In this document: positions 18,636 through 27,935 of the stretch, in pieces | Layout of the letters: every line of letters begins with the position of its first letter | Numbering within the stretch: the first letter of the stretch is position 1 | Assembly: GCF_014851675.1 (NCBI RefSeq) | Contig: NZ_JACVAE010000003.1 | Location: 571,284-635,283 of the forward strand | Length of the DNA: 64,000 nt | Direction of reading: 5' to 3' | Source: Rhizobium sp. ARZ01 | GTDB lineage: Bacteria > Pseudomonadota > Alphaproteobacteria > Rhizobiales > Rhizobiaceae | Position numbers and translations under genes: made by a program | Notes under the pieces: model-generated | What the model was told of the DNA's origin: nothing | What the model saw: only the letters and a program-made list of their open reading frames with translations | Database searches by the model: none

Positions 18636-19421
18636 TCACCGACCCCAATGGATGGGCGGGGCAGAGGAGGCTGCCGGGCGATCGGCCTGCTCCGTCGGGA
18701 TTGCTTCCTTATGTCGCACTGCTTTGGGTGTCACGACAGTACGATCGAAAAGTGGCACGTCACGGCGCCGCAGGATGAGCAGGAGGACTGCTCCAGCGAG
18801 TATGCCGCCGACATGGGCGCCCCAGGAAACGCCGCCGTCCGGTTCCACGGCCAGCATGTAGAACTGCTGAGCGACCCAGAGGAGAAGCGGCACGGCGGCG
18901 GGCAGCGGCAGCGGGATTCGAAAGAACACGAGTACCCAAACGCGCACCTTCGGATGCAGCAGCAGATAAGCCGCAACCACGCCCGAGACTGCCCCGGACG
19001 CGCCGATCAAGGGTGCCTCGGATGCGGGTTGCGCTATGCCGTGAAGAAAAGCTCCGGCAGCGGCGCAGGCGAGATAGAAGATCAGAAACCGGAGGTGCCC
19101 CAGCGCGTCTTCCACATTGTCGCCGAACACCCAGAGGAACAGCATGTTCGTTGCGAGGTGCACGAAGTCGGTGTGAATGAACGAATAGGTGATGTAGGTG
19201 TAATTTTCCGGTACGAGCACGAGGCCAGGCTCGAGTTCGGCATAGTCGAACACGACGGCCGGGATGTATCCGAGCCCGACCACGGTTTCGTCGGAGAAGG
19301 TCTGGCTCGCTATCATCCCGGTTATGAGCCAGACGGCGACATTGACGATGATCAGGCCGATCGTAACGTACTGGACCTTGATGTATTTCAGAGAATTCGC
19401 ATCGTGCAGCGGTATGAACAT
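18636..19421 (-). CDS. rhomboid-family intramembrane serine protease
   Basis: A 261-residue membrane protein with six or seven helices. The catalytic Ser lies in GASGAVSG (about residues 138-145) and the catalytic His in [11 protein letters not shown] (about residue 210). An N-terminal HDAN and a later [20 protein letters not shown] segment (here [15 protein letters not shown]) carry the conserved His and Asn of helix 2. These proteases cleave membrane helices; the substrate is unknown. It ends the leftward operon HIG1-adenosyltransferase-rhomboid, 27 bases after the adenosyltransferase. Confidence 0.9.
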   Translation of the reverse strand: MFIPLHDANSLKYIKVQYVTIGLIIVNVAVWLITGMIASQTFSDETVVGLGYIPAVVFDYAELEPGLVLVPENYTYITYSFIHTDFVHLATNMLFLWVFGDNVEDALGHLRFLIFYLACAAAGAFLHGIAQPASEAPLIGASGAVSGVVAAYLLLHPKVRVWVLVFFRIPLPLPAAVPLLLWVAQQFYMLAVEPDGGVSWGAHVGGILAGAVLLLILRRRDVPLFDRTVVTPKAVRHKEAIPTEQADRPAASSAPPIHWGR

Positions 19422-19448
19422 GAACGCCCGTCCGGGTTGCGTTTGCGA

Positions 19449-20027
19449 CTACCTGTTCTTTCCTGGAACCCAGAGAACGTCCAGGGCGCCCTTGTCATTC
19501 GCCCACCGGGCCGCAACGAAGAGAAAATCCGACAACCGGTTTATGTAGGCGGCAGCCTCCTTCGACACCGCTTCTCCCTCGATTGCGGCGAGTTCTACCA
19601 CGCAGCGCTCAGCCCGGCGTGACGCCGCACGGGCGACATGGAGCGCCGCCGCTGCCGCCGTCCCGCCTGGCAGCACGAAGGATCGCAACGGTGCGAGGTC
19701 GGCGTTCAGCATGTCGATCTCGGTCTCCAGCCGGTCCACCTGTGCCTGGACGACGCGCAGCGGCTCGTATTTCGGCTTTTCCCCCGTGTCGGGCGTTGCA
19801 AGGTCGGCGCCGAGGTCAAACAGGTCGTTCTGAATCCGCATCAGCATCTGATCGAGGTCAGGATGCACCGAAGTATGCTGTCGTGCCTGTCCGATCAGGG
19901 AGTTAACCTCGTCGATATCGCCATAGGCTGCGACGCGCACATCGTTTTTCTTTCGGCGCGGACCGGCGACGAGCCCGGTCGTGCCGTTGTCGCCGGTGCG
20001 AGTATAGATCTTGTTCAGCTTGACCAT
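19449..20027 (-). CDS. PduO-type cob(I)alamin adenosyltransferase
   Basis: A 192-residue enzyme that transfers the adenosyl group of ATP to cob(I)alamin, making coenzyme B12 for enzymes such as methylmalonyl-CoA mutase. The N-terminal ATP motif KIYTRTGDNGTTGL is complete, followed by DIDEVNSLIG; the C-terminal half has FVLPGGT, AASRRAERCVVEL and INRLSDFLFVAARW. Those are the signature regions of the PduO/MMAB family. It lies between the HIG1-like gene (13 bases) and the rhomboid gene. Confidence 0.93.
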   Translation of the reverse strand: MVKLNKIYTRTGDNGTTGLVAGPRRKKNDVRVAAYGDIDEVNSLIGQARQHTSVHPDLDQMLMRIQNDLFDLGADLATPDTGEKPKYEPLRVVQAQVDRLETEIDMLNADLAPLRSFVLPGGTAAAAALHVARAASRRAERCVVELAAIEGEAVSKEAAAYINRLSDFLFVAARWANDKGALDVLWVPGKNR

Positions 20028-20040
20028 CGTTATCGCGTTC

Positions 20041-20244
20041 TCATGCAGGTCGTCCGCCGCCGGCGAACCAAAGCGTCAGCATGATGAGCACAATGGCGAC
20101 CGCCTGCAAGACGATGCGCATTTGCATCAACTGGTTGGACTTGTTTCCGCTGCCACCCTTGGCCAGGTTGATCAGGCCGCGGATCAGTACGATTGCGACA
20201 AGACCCATGACGACAAGCGATATGTAGGTGAGGATGGTAGACAT
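20041..20244 (-). CDS. small HIG1-like twin-transmembrane protein
   Basis: A 67-residue protein with two helices (about residues 5-25 and 44-62) joined by a polar GGSGNKSNQLMQMR loop. The arrangement SNQLMQMRIVLQAVAI resembles the hypoxia-induced (HIG1) domain; bacterial and mitochondrial members associate with respiratory complexes. It heads the operon with the cobalamin adenosyltransferase and rhomboid genes, a conserved neighbourhood in Rhizobiales. Function here is not established. Confidence 0.78.
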   Translation of the reverse strand: MSTILTYISLVVMGLVAIVLIRGLINLAKGGSGNKSNQLMQMRIVLQAVAIVLIMLTLWFAGGGRPA

Positions 20245-20425
20245 GTTCGCAATCCGTTGTTCGTTCTGTTCCCGTTAGGGTGTCTATCTACACTAACGCA
20301 TTCGCGCGCGAAGCGGAATTGAAATCCGGAACGGATGATGCGTAGATTCAAAGTGTTAGTAAGAAGGCCGCGCCCGGGAGGGCGTGGAAAAGCGGCGATG
20401 CCTGCCGATCCAGCCGAAGGCGGCG

Positions 20426-21271
20426 TTATCCCAATCGGCCGATGATGCGATAGAAGAGGGACGCCGGTAGCAGCTTCTTGAGGAGCGCGCCCTTTTTCGC
20501 CGGCGATGTCACGATGTAATGCGGCCGCGGCGCTCCGGAGTTCAGCGCATGCTTGAGAACATGATAGACCGCATCCGGTCCGAGCTTGCCGGGCGCCGGC
20601 CTGCTCTCGCCGCGCAACCGACGCATCTGCCGGCGATATTCTTCTGCATGCACCGAATGCTCAAGGTCGATGTGCTTTTCGATGTGCGGGATGGAGTTTT
20701 TCATAAAACGCGAAACAATCGGGCCGGGTTCGATCAGGCTTACGTGGACACCAGAACCGGCAAGCTCCATGCGCAGCGTCAGCGACAGGCCCTCAAGAGC
20801 GAACTTCGAGGCGTTGTAGGCACCACGCCAGCGATAGGGGACAATGCCGAGGATGGAGGAGCATTGCACGATCCGGCCGTGGCCCTGACGGCGCATGGCC
20901 GGAATGACACGTCGGGTCAGGTCGTGCCAGCCAAAGACGTTGGTCTCGAACTGCTGTCGCAGCGCTTCGACGGGCAGGTCTTCGACAGCGCCCGCCTGCC
21001 CATAGGCGCCGTTGTTGAACAGCGCGTCGAGCCGGCCTCCGGTGCGCTCCAGGACCGTATCGGCAAGTGCTGCGATGGACCCTGGCTCGGTGTAGTCCAT
21101 CAGCAGGGCCTCGATGCCATCCGCCTCCAGCGGGGCGAGATCAGTCTCTTTTCGGACCGTGGCGAACACCCGCCAGCCGTCGACTTTCAAGGCCCTGGCA
21201 CAATAGGCGCCGATACCGGAGGAGCAGCCGGTGACGATGATCGTTCTCGTCGTGGAAATGAGGTCCGACAT
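20426..21271 (-). CDS. short-chain dehydrogenase/reductase
   Basis: A 281-residue classical SDR. The cofactor motif TGCSSGIG is at about residues 16-23, NNGAYGQAGAV replaces the usual NNAG, the catalytic Ser lies in QCSSILG and the YxxxK motif is YNASK. The early Arg of ATVRKETDL suggests NADP(H). The C-terminal extension contains a hydrophobic stretch of the kind seen in membrane-associated SDRs. The ATG at 21271 follows AGGA; the open frame upstream crosses the divergent promoter region. Substrate unknown. Confidence 0.85.
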   Translation of the reverse strand: MSDLISTTRTIIVTGCSSGIGAYCARALKVDGWRVFATVRKETDLAPLEADGIEALLMDYTEPGSIAALADTVLERTGGRLDALFNNGAYGQAGAVEDLPVEALRQQFETNVFGWHDLTRRVIPAMRRQGHGRIVQCSSILGIVPYRWRGAYNASKFALEGLSLTLRMELAGSGVHVSLIEPGPIVSRFMKNSIPHIEKHIDLEHSVHAEEYRRQMRRLRGESRPAPGKLGPDAVYHVLKHALNSGAPRPHYIVTSPAKKGALLKKLLPASLFYRIIGRLG

Positions 21272-21381
21272 GCGCATTTCCTGTACAAATTCAGTTTCGT
21301 TTCCCATATTCACGGGGCGCTGACAATCGCGCCGAATGTACAAGCCTCGCAGAAGAGGTTGCCCACGAACGGGGACGGAAA

Positions 21382-22323
21382 ATGCCGACCGCTCTACGCC
21401 TCCTCTACAAGGTCGTCTACGACGCGATCTGGCACTTCACCCTGGACGACGGCTGGGCAATGGCAAGCCACGTGGCGCTGTCGACGCTGCTTGCGGTCTT
21501 TCCCTTCCTGATTTTCGGTACCGCCCTCGGCTCCTTCCTGGGCGCGGACCAGTTCGCCGATACCGCCGTCCACCTGATCTTCGACACCTGGCCGGAATCG
21601 ATCGCCGCCCCGATCTCGCGCGAGGTGGTGGCGGTATTGACGATCCCGCGCGGCGGGCTTGCGACCATTTCGGTGCTCGCCGCTGCCTATTTCGCCTCAA
21701 ACGGCGTGGAGGCGTTGCGGGCGTCCCTCAATCGCGCCTATCGCGTTGCCGAAACGCGCTGGTGGTATGTCACCCGGCTTACCAGTCTCGGCTTTGTCAT
21801 TTTGGGCGTGGTCGCGCTTGCCGCCATCAGTATTGTGCTTGTGGCGGCCCCCCTTGCCGTGCGCGCGACTGACCAGTGGATGCCATGGCTCGGCTATGTC
21901 TACTCACTGGTTCTCGAGTGGGGCATCTTTGGCACGCTGATCGTGCTGTTTGTGGGGTTGCTGATCGCGCACCTGTGGCTTCCGGCCGGTCATCGGCGCA
22001 TTTCCGACGTGCTTCCGGGAATCATTCTGACGCTGGTGGCGTGGAGTATCGGCGCCTATCTGTTCGCCTCCTACCTCGCTGCCTTTTCGACCTATGTGAA
22101 GACCTACGCCGGGCTGGCCTCGATCATGATCGCGCTGGTTTTCCTCTACATCATCGGCGTGATCTTCATACTCGGCGCGGAGATCAACGCGGCACTGATG
22201 AAATACCGGGTCAAGCGGCTGATCCTCGACCGGCTGCGAGGTCGTAAGCTGCCAGCCGAAACGCCCGCCTCAATCGAGGACGAGGCAATCGCGCGCGAAC
22301 AGGGCGCGGAGGTCCGCCGGTAG
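21382..22323 (+). CDS. YihY/virulence factor BrkB family membrane protein
   Basis: A 313-residue protein with six predicted helices. The N-terminal DDGWAMASHVALSTLLAVFP and the later GVEALRASLNRAYRV are typical of the YihY (formerly tRNA-processing RNase BN) family, as is FLYIIGVIFILGAEINA near the end. Despite old annotations the family is not a ribonuclease; it may be a transporter. The last 54 bases overlap convergently with gluQ. Confidence 0.85.
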   Translation: MPTALRLLYKVVYDAIWHFTLDDGWAMASHVALSTLLAVFPFLIFGTALGSFLGADQFADTAVHLIFDTWPESIAAPISREVVAVLTIPRGGLATISVLAAAYFASNGVEALRASLNRAYRVAETRWWYVTRLTSLGFVILGVVALAAISIVLVAAPLAVRATDQWMPWLGYVYSLVLEWGIFGTLIVLFVGLLIAHLWLPAGHRRISDVLPGIILTLVAWSIGAYLFASYLAAFSTYVKTYAGLASIMIALVFLYIIGVIFILGAEINAALMKYRVKRLILDRLRGRKLPAETPASIEDEAIAREQGAEVRR

Positions 22324-23193
22324 CAGGCCCTTGTCCCGATAAGCAGCAATCCCCGTATCCATGTTGCTCTTGGAAAGCTTCCTGCCCTCGGCGCCCCGCA
22401 CCAGCCCGTGATGGCGGTACAGCGGCTGCGGCAGGTCGAGCAGCACCTGTAGCAGGCGATGGACCGAGGTGGCGTGAAACAGATCCTGCCCGCGCACGAT
22501 GTGCGTCACGGCCTGGGCCGCGTCGTCCAGCGTCACCGAGAGATGATAGCTCGAGGGCGAATCCGGTCGCGACAGGATGACGTCGCCCCAGCGTTCCGGC
22601 TGCGCCGACACCAGACCGGTCTCGCCGTCCGGCCCCATCCCTGCTTCACTCCATTCGAGGCTGCGGCCGTCCAGTTTGACTTTTGCCGCTTCGATTGCAG
22701 CGTCCATGTCCAGTCGCCAGGCATGTTGGCGTCCTTCGGCAATCCAGTTGAGCGCAAGCGCGGGGTCGAGCCGGCGCTCCTCCGTCGGATAGCAGGGAGC
22801 GCCGTCGGGATCGCGTGGCCAGATTCCGCCCGAAGCCTCGAATGTCGCCACCCGCTCGCGTACCTCGCCGCGGCTGAGAAAGGTGGGATAGGCGAGAGCG
22901 CGTTCTATCAGTTCGTCGAGCGCCCGTTGATAGAAGGGAAAATGCTCCGACTGGCGCCGCACCGGTCGTTCCCATTCGAGCCCGAGCCAATGCAGATCGC
23001 GGTAGATCGCCCCTTCAAACTCCGGCCGGCAACGCACCGTATCGATATCCTCGATCCTCAGCAAAAAGCGCCCGTCGGCTGCCATGGCGAGATTGTGGTT
23101 GAGGATCGCCGAATAAGCATGCCCGAGATGCAGAAGCCCGTTGGGGCTCGGCGCGAAACGAAAGACGGCTTGCTTTGACAAAGGCGAATCCAT
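22270..23193 (-). CDS. gluQ: glutamyl-Q tRNA(Asp) synthetase (GluQRS)
   Basis: A 307-residue truncated paralogue of the GluRS catalytic core that lacks an anticodon-binding domain. It glutamylates queuosine at position 34 of tRNA-Asp. The HIGH-type motif is APSPNGLLHLGHAYS and the KMSKS-type motif is KLSKSN. The zinc site of E. coli GluQRS is not conserved: the CxC pair is replaced by TFLS, leaving one Cys in GAPCYPTEE. The ATG at 23193 gives the family N-terminus. The 5' end lies 80 bases from the divergent glycosylase start. Confidence 0.92.
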   Translation of the reverse strand: MDSPLSKQAVFRFAPSPNGLLHLGHAYSAILNHNLAMAADGRFLLRIEDIDTVRCRPEFEGAIYRDLHWLGLEWERPVRRQSEHFPFYQRALDELIERALAYPTFLSRGEVRERVATFEASGGIWPRDPDGAPCYPTEERRLDPALALNWIAEGRQHAWRLDMDAAIEAAKVKLDGRSLEWSEAGMGPDGETGLVSAQPERWGDVILSRPDSPSSYHLSVTLDDAAQAVTHIVRGQDLFHATSVHRLLQVLLDLPQPLYRHHGLVRGAEGRKLSKSNMDTGIAAYRDKGLLPADLRALFARDCLVLD

Positions 23194-23272
23194 CAGGTTT
23201 TCTTGCACGAATCCGGCGCGGGGGCCACAGGTGCTGCCCGACGGGGAGGCCGATCCCAGCCACGGGAACACC

Positions 23273-23923
23273 ATGCAACTGCACATGATCCGATCTCAGG
23301 CGGACGTCGCTGCCGGTCTCGTTGACCTCGCGCTGCTCGATTCCCGCCTCTTTACCGTCATCGACAAGGCCGGTTCGGTGCCGCTGCGCCTTCACGATCC
23401 CGGCTATCGCGGGATGGCCGGCATCATCGTTTCGCAGATGGTGTCACGGGCCAGCGCCGACGCCATCTGGCGGCGGCTCGAGGAAGTCGCCGGAGAGATC
23501 ACACCGCACCACGTTCTCGGCCTGACCGATGCCGATTGCCGTGCGGCCGGGCTTTCGCGAGCCAAGGCCGAGACGCTACGTCGCGTCGCCGAGGCTGTCG
23601 ACCGCGGCACTGTCGATCTGGATGCGATCTGCCACATGGATGCTGCGGATGCGATCCGGTCGCTGACTGCGATCAAGGGCATAGGGCGCTGGACGGCCGA
23701 GGTCTATCTGCTCTTCTGCGCCGGGCATCCTGATATCTTTCCCTCCGGCGACGTTGCCCTGCAGAACGCCGTGGCGCATGCGCTCGGCCTGGCGGTGCGT
23801 CCCTCGCAGGCGGAACTCGACCAGATTGCCGAGGTTTGGTCACCCTGGCGGGGCGTGTCAGCGCGCCTCTTCTGGGCCTACTATGCGCGCGAAATGCGCC
23901 GTGAGGTCGCGCCGCTTGCGTGA
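23273..23923 (+). CDS. DNA-3-methyladenine glycosylase II (AlkA-type, HhH-GPD)
   Basis: A 216-residue base-excision repair enzyme that removes alkylated purines. The helix-hairpin-helix is LTAIKGIGRWTAEVYLLF and the catalytic Asp lies in FPSGDVALQNA. Upstream MAGIIVSQMVSRASAD and AGLSRAKAETL are family landmarks. It lacks the N-terminal TBP-like domain of E. coli AlkA, as do many alphaproteobacterial versions. The ATG at 23273 follows GGGAA; earlier in-frame codons overlap gluQ. Confidence 0.9.
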   Translation: MQLHMIRSQADVAAGLVDLALLDSRLFTVIDKAGSVPLRLHDPGYRGMAGIIVSQMVSRASADAIWRRLEEVAGEITPHHVLGLTDADCRAAGLSRAKAETLRRVAEAVDRGTVDLDAICHMDAADAIRSLTAIKGIGRWTAEVYLLFCAGHPDIFPSGDVALQNAVAHALGLAVRPSQAELDQIAEVWSPWRGVSARLFWAYYAREMRREVAPLA

Positions 23924-24045
23924 GGCTTGCGCCGGATGGTTGCAAACGTGCAAAAGCGTGATCCGCTTTTCCTTTCCGGCTTCACAATGCTGTAGCAACG
24001 GTCCTAATATAAAGGGGCAGATGCCGAATCGATCAGGAGAATCAC

Positions 24046-24603
24046 TTGACGATTTCAGTTTCACCACAGGCCCTGCCGGCGCTCGTCTTGAACGCTGACT
24101 ATCGGCCGCTGAGCTACTATCCCTTGTCGCTTTGGTCCTGGCAGGACGCGATCAAGGCCGTCTTTCTTGATCGCGTGAACATCATCGCAGAATACGAGCA
24201 CTCGGTTTCCTCGCCGAGCTTCACCATGCGCCTACCGAGCGTCGTCTGCCTCAAGACCTATGTCCAACCGTCGCGCTATCCAGCTTTTACCCGCTTCAAC
24301 GTGTTCCTGCGCGACAAGTTCGAATGCCAGTATTGCGGCACGTCGGACGATCTCACCTTCGATCATGTTGTTCCGCGCGCCCATGGCGGTGAAACGACCT
24401 GGTGCAACGTGGTCGCAGCCTGCTCGCCCTGCAATTTGCGGAAGGGAAGCAAGCTGCCGAAGCAGGCCGGCATGTTCCCGAGCCAGAACCCCTATCAACC
24501 GACCGTGCAGGACCTACACAACAACGGCCGACTCTTCCCGCCGAACTACCTGCATGAAAGCTGGATGGACTATCTCTACTGGGATGTCGAACTGCAGCCC
24601 TGA
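24046..24603 (+). CDS. HNH endonuclease domain protein
   Basis: A 185-residue protein with a TTG start at 24046 preceded by AGGAGA. The HNH/zinc core runs from RDKFECQYCG through LTFDHVVPRAHGG and TTWCNVVAACSPCN, giving CxxC...H...CxxC with the catalytic His in FDHV. The N-terminal half (LVLNADYRPLSYYPLS) and C-terminal half (ESWMDYLYWDVEL) match a widespread chromosomal, stand-alone HNH family in alphaproteobacteria whose role is unknown. No methylase or phage gene is nearby, so I do not call it a restriction or homing enzyme. Confidence 0.88.
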   Translation: MTISVSPQALPALVLNADYRPLSYYPLSLWSWQDAIKAVFLDRVNIIAEYEHSVSSPSFTMRLPSVVCLKTYVQPSRYPAFTRFNVFLRDKFECQYCGTSDDLTFDHVVPRAHGGETTWCNVVAACSPCNLRKGSKLPKQAGMFPSQNPYQPTVQDLHNNGRLFPPNYLHESWMDYLYWDVELQP

Positions 24604-24645
24604 CCGGTCCTCCGCCGGCCCCTTCCTGGCGCGTTGCCTTCCGCT

Positions 24646-25161
24646 TCAGACCTTTCTCGCCCGCACGCCGGCAAATGCGATCGCCGCGAAGAAGAGGCTC
24701 GCGATAACGTTCCAGCCGGCAAAGGACAGTCCCAGTACGCGCAGCGATGCCTCCGTGCAGGACGGGGGCATTTTTCCGTCGAGATCGCCCAGCAGATCAC
24801 CCGCATTCTGGGTCACGCCCTGGGCCGATGTCGCGCAGGTCGAAGGCCCTTCCCAGAAGCCCCACTCAGCACCGGCGTGATAGACGCCCATGCCGGCGCC
24901 GACCAGCATCATGATGCCGACGATCACAAGCAGTCCCCGCGTCAGCCATGCCGGTCCATTGAGCGCGGCCGAAAGGGCTGCCAGCCCCGCGACCGGAATG
25001 GCGTAGTAGTAGGGCAGTCGCTCGAGGAGGCAGAGCGCGCAGGGGATGTATCCGCCGATGTGCTCGAATCCCAGCGCACTGCCGACCGTCGCGGCGAGGC
25101 CGAGGGTCAGGAGCAGGGCGTGGGGCAGGGCGGCTTTGCGGTTTTGCAGCGCGGTTGACAT
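24646..25161 (-). CDS. DsbB-family disulfide bond formation protein
   Basis: A 171-residue inner-membrane protein with four helices. The first periplasmic loop has YIPCALCLLERL (CxxC redox pair) and the second has the Cys pair PSTC...PPSC, the four-cysteine arrangement by which DsbB passes electrons from DsbA to ubiquinone. The ATG at 25161 gives a compact N-terminus; an upstream start would overlap yqaA. It lies 16 bases after the YqaA gene, so the two are likely co-transcribed. Confidence 0.9.
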   Translation of the reverse strand: MSTALQNRKAALPHALLLTLGLAATVGSALGFEHIGGYIPCALCLLERLPYYYAIPVAGLAALSAALNGPAWLTRGLLVIVGIMMLVGAGMGVYHAGAEWGFWEGPSTCATSAQGVTQNAGDLLGDLDGKMPPSCTEASLRVLGLSFAGWNVIASLFFAAIAFAGVRARKV

Positions 25162-25177
25162 AGGTGTGCGTTCCTTC

Positions 25178-25765
25178 TCAGGCGACGTAGCGGTAGGCGG
25201 CATAGATTGCGATCAGAAGGGCCGCGCCGATGCCGGCAATCAGGCCGAGCTGCTTTTCGATGAAATGCCGGATCGGCTCGCCATAGCGGCGAAGCAGCCA
25301 GGCGAGGAAGAAGAACCGCGCGCCGCGTGCCAGTATCGCGGACACGATGAAGAGACCGAGATTGATGTTGGCGGCACCGGAGAGGATGGTGACGACCTTG
25401 ATCGGCGGCAAGTGCGCCAGTCCGGACGTCACCAGCAGCAAAAGCAGCGTCTCATAGCCGACGGAGGCGCGCATCTCCTCGAAAACGTGAAGCTTTCCAT
25501 AGAAGGCGAGAACCGGCTTGGCGACCGCCTCGAAGGCATAGTGGCCAAGATACCAGCCGGCGATACCACCCAGGACGGATGCTACGGTTGCCACGAGCGC
25601 ATAGCGCCACAGCCGCTCAGGTCGGGCGAGGCCCATCGGCAGGAACAGCACGTCGGCGGGGATGAGAAAGACCGAGCTCTCGACGAAGGCGATGATGGCG
25701 AGCCAGGCCTCCGCCGACTTGCGCGCTGCAAGCGACATGGTCCAGTCATAAAGGCGTCGAAGCAT
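25178..25765 (-). CDS. YqaA-family (DedA-like, VTT-domain) membrane protein
   Basis: A 195-residue protein with about five helices. The segments SSVFLIPADVLFLPMGLARPE and LGGIAGWYLGHYAF are the conserved VTT/DedA core, and GLAHLPPIKVVTILSGAANI is the second half-repeat. DedA-type proteins act in envelope physiology and lipid scrambling or undecaprenyl-phosphate recycling; YqaA itself is uncharacterised. It is upstream of and close to the DsbB gene. Confidence 0.88.
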   Translation of the reverse strand: MLRRLYDWTMSLAARKSAEAWLAIIAFVESSVFLIPADVLFLPMGLARPERLWRYALVATVASVLGGIAGWYLGHYAFEAVAKPVLAFYGKLHVFEEMRASVGYETLLLLLVTSGLAHLPPIKVVTILSGAANINLGLFIVSAILARGARFFFLAWLLRRYGEPIRHFIEKQLGLIAGIGAALLIAIYAAYRYVA

Positions 25766-25925
25766 GAATGCGTCCCGGTTTGAAGATCAGCCGCTTTTAC
25801 CAGCCCCCCCATCTTTGTAAATCTCTGCACGGTTTTGTGATCGTGATGAAGCGAAAGGGCATTTGCCGGTTGACCCACCCGAAATGCTTCGTGTAAACGG
25901 CGATGACTGTTGTCACAGGTCCCGT

Positions 25926-26010
25926 GCCCCATTGGCGGAACTGGTAGACGCGCTCGACTCAAAATCGAGTTCCGAAAGGAGTGCTGGTTCGATTCCGGCA
26001 TGGGGCACCA
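25926..26010 (+). tRNA. tRNA-Leu (anticodon CAA)
   Basis: An 85-base tRNA with encoded CCA. The acceptor stem is GCCCCAT/ATGGGGC, the anticodon stem CTCGA/TCGAG encloses CTCAAAA so the anticodon is CAA, the long class II variable arm is present, and the T-arm is GCTGG TTCGATT CCGGC. It reads UUG codons. The 3' end abuts a decayed accessory patch, as often happens where integrases target tRNA genes. Confidence 0.97.
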
Positions 26011-26045
26011 TAAAGTTCTGGATTCCTCCAGAAAAATCAATGAGT

Positions 26046-26478
26046 TCAACGCTTTAGGCCTCCCCCTTGGGGCATATCTTGGTACACGGAAGGTACAATC
26101 GTGGATCTCAGAAACGTTAGCCGCACCCGAGTTGATTTTGACGCGCTGCGCGCCGCCTCCGATAGATAAATGTGAAGGCATCCTTCGTGGACCAAGAGCG
26201 AATGCGTCTCAGCGCCGTCAAATAGCGGCGTCCAGCCAGCGCGGGTCCCCGAAACAAGCGACACAAGCGCGCGGGAAGTTCGATCGAACTCCTTTTTGTT
26301 CCGGCTCGTAGGAAGGCATGCCGCCAGGGGGCAAACGTGACAGATAGCGCCAGCGGATAGAAAGCGAGCTTTCGGGATCCAGCAGCATTTCAGGAAGGTC
26401 CAGTCCGGGATAGGAGACGGGCGCCACGCCATGTGGCGCGAAGTTGCATGCAGTGGCGTAGCTTGTATTGCCGCGCAT
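26046..26478 (-). other. decayed or spurious minus-strand frames next to tRNA-Leu
   Basis: Two overlapping minus-strand frames, 26218-26478 and the left part of a longer frame ending at 26046, could be one gene broken by a frameshift near 26220 (one frame ends WLDAAI; the other continues FDGAETHSLLVHEG). I recognise neither half. I see no integrase motif. The stretch may be the remains of mobile DNA or non-coding. Confidence 0.25.
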
Positions 26479-26569
26479 CTAGGTGCGCACACTTCAAAGC
26501 TTCCCCCCTAGGCCGGACGGCTCGTCGGCAACATTCCATTGGTGCATCAATTATACCCAGAATACCGAC

Positions 26570-27007
26570 CTGTGCGGAAAGCGGGTTGGCGCCGTGAAGG
26601 GGAGCGCCACAGCCAAAATTGCAGAAGAGTTGTCCGCTCGCTGTAAGGCTGAAGGCAAGCCCGAAATCGCTCAGAACGTCTTTCCGTACGACAGTTCCGG
26701 GATGGTGGCCGTTCGTAGCGGCCGCATCGACGCGCATCTGCTTGATTCGGTGGTTGCCGGATACGAAGCGACCACGGCGAAAGGCAAGGCGGCCTTCCGC
26801 GTCGTGTTGCCCGAACTCCAGCCAACCAAATTCCTGTACGGATTCGTCGTATCGAAACAAAACCCGGCCCTGACAGAAGCGATGGCCGCCGCGCTCGGCG
26901 ACATGGTGGCCGACGGCTCCTACAAGGCAATTCTGGACAAATACGGGGCCGGCGATAGCGCCGTGACAAAGGTCACCGTCAATGCAGGCGTAAAGCAAGC
27001 GCAATGA
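26570..27007 (+). pseudogene. 5'-truncated amino-acid ABC transporter solute-binding protein
   Basis: About 145 residues matching the C-terminal half of family 3 solute-binding proteins, beginning LCGKRVGAVKGS and including SGRIDAHLLDS, KFLYGFVVSKQNPALTEAM and DGSYKAILDKYG. The signal peptide and first lobe (about 130 residues) are missing; the frame to the left (from 26483) is unrelated sequence. Without secretion or lobe I it cannot bind ligand normally. It is followed at 28 bases by an intact permease gene, so the operon appears to have lost its 5' end in a deletion or insertion near 26.53-26.57 kb. Confidence 0.8.
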
Positions 27008-27034
27008 CCTTCGCTCCGTCTGTGCCCAACGCGC

Positions 27035-27922
27035 ATGCGCTCCCGATCGCAGCAGTTCCCGCGCTATCCCGGCCGCTGGGCTGCCGCGGCCATCTGCCTA
27101 AACGTTGGAGTTTCCATCGCCTACGCCTTTGCGACTTCGGACAACATCGAGTGGTCAGCTGTCAGCGAGTTTTTCATGGCAGAGAAGATCGTGAGCGGCC
27201 TGTGGCTTACGCTGTTCCTTACGGTCGCAGCCCAGGCCATAGGCACGGCCGGGGGCATATTGCTGGCGGCGATGTCGATCTCTCCAAATGGACTTCTGAA
27301 AGCGGTCAGCGCATTCTATATCTGGATCTTTCGCGGCACTCCGGCGCTGATCCAGATCATATTCTGGTTCAATATCGCGCTGGTGTTCCCCAACATCTTC
27401 ATCGGGGTTCCTTGGACGAGTATCGGCGTCTCCTACCCGACAAACTCGCTCATTACTCCGCTGGTTACGGCTGTTGTTGCACTTGGCCTCAATGAGGCGG
27501 CCTACATGGCCGAAATTGTCCGTGGCGGATTGCTGTCCGTCGATTCGGGACAGCGTGAAGCTGCAGCGTCAATTGGCCTCACGCATTCCAAAGCCCTGCG
27601 GTACATCATTCTGCCGCAGGCGCTGCGCGCCATCATCCCCCCGACCGGCAACGAATTGATCTCGATGTTGAAGAATACGTCGCTGGTTTCAGTGATCGCG
27701 GCGCAAGAGTTGCTGACGTCTATGCAACAGATCTATGCGATGAACTTTCTGACCATAGAGTTGCTGATTGTCGCAAGTATTTGGTATTTAATACTGACTA
27801 CTCTCGCAACAATTGCGCAAGGTTTCCTGGAGCGCTGGCTCGCGCGCACGGACCGCGCTAGGCCGAAGCCAGCCCTCTATGCTGTGCTGTGGAAACGCTC
27901 CGCGCGCTCCAAGGCTCTGTAG
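27035..27922 (+). CDS. amino-acid ABC transporter permease (HisM/EhuC-type)
   Basis: A 295-residue inner-membrane permease of the polar amino acid class. It has five or six helices, the family segment [14 protein letters not shown] and the EAA loop [21 protein letters not shown], followed by [24 protein letters not shown]. All look intact. It is complete but sits in a transporter whose binding protein is broken; it might work with another solute-binding protein. The ATPase gene follows after 13 bases. Fewer GC-rich third positions than flanking core genes are noticeable by eye. Confidence 0.88.
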   Translation: MRSRSQQFPRYPGRWAAAAICLNVGVSIAYAFATSDNIEWSAVSEFFMAEKIVSGLWLTLFLTVAAQAIGTAGGILLAAMSISPNGLLKAVSAFYIWIFRGTPALIQIIFWFNIALVFPNIFIGVPWTSIGVSYPTNSLITPLVTAVVALGLNEAAYMAEIVRGGLLSVDSGQREAAASIGLTHSKALRYIILPQALRAIIPPTGNELISMLKNTSLVSVIAAQELLTSMQQIYAMNFLTIELLIVASIWYLILTTLATIAQGFLERWLARTDRARPKPALYAVLWKRSARSKAL

Positions 27923-27935
27923 TGAGGAGCATGTT

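Noticed and set aside
24046..24603. HNH protein as part of a restriction or mobile system
   Set aside because: No methyltransferase, integrase or phage gene nearby; the family is a conserved chromosomal singleton.
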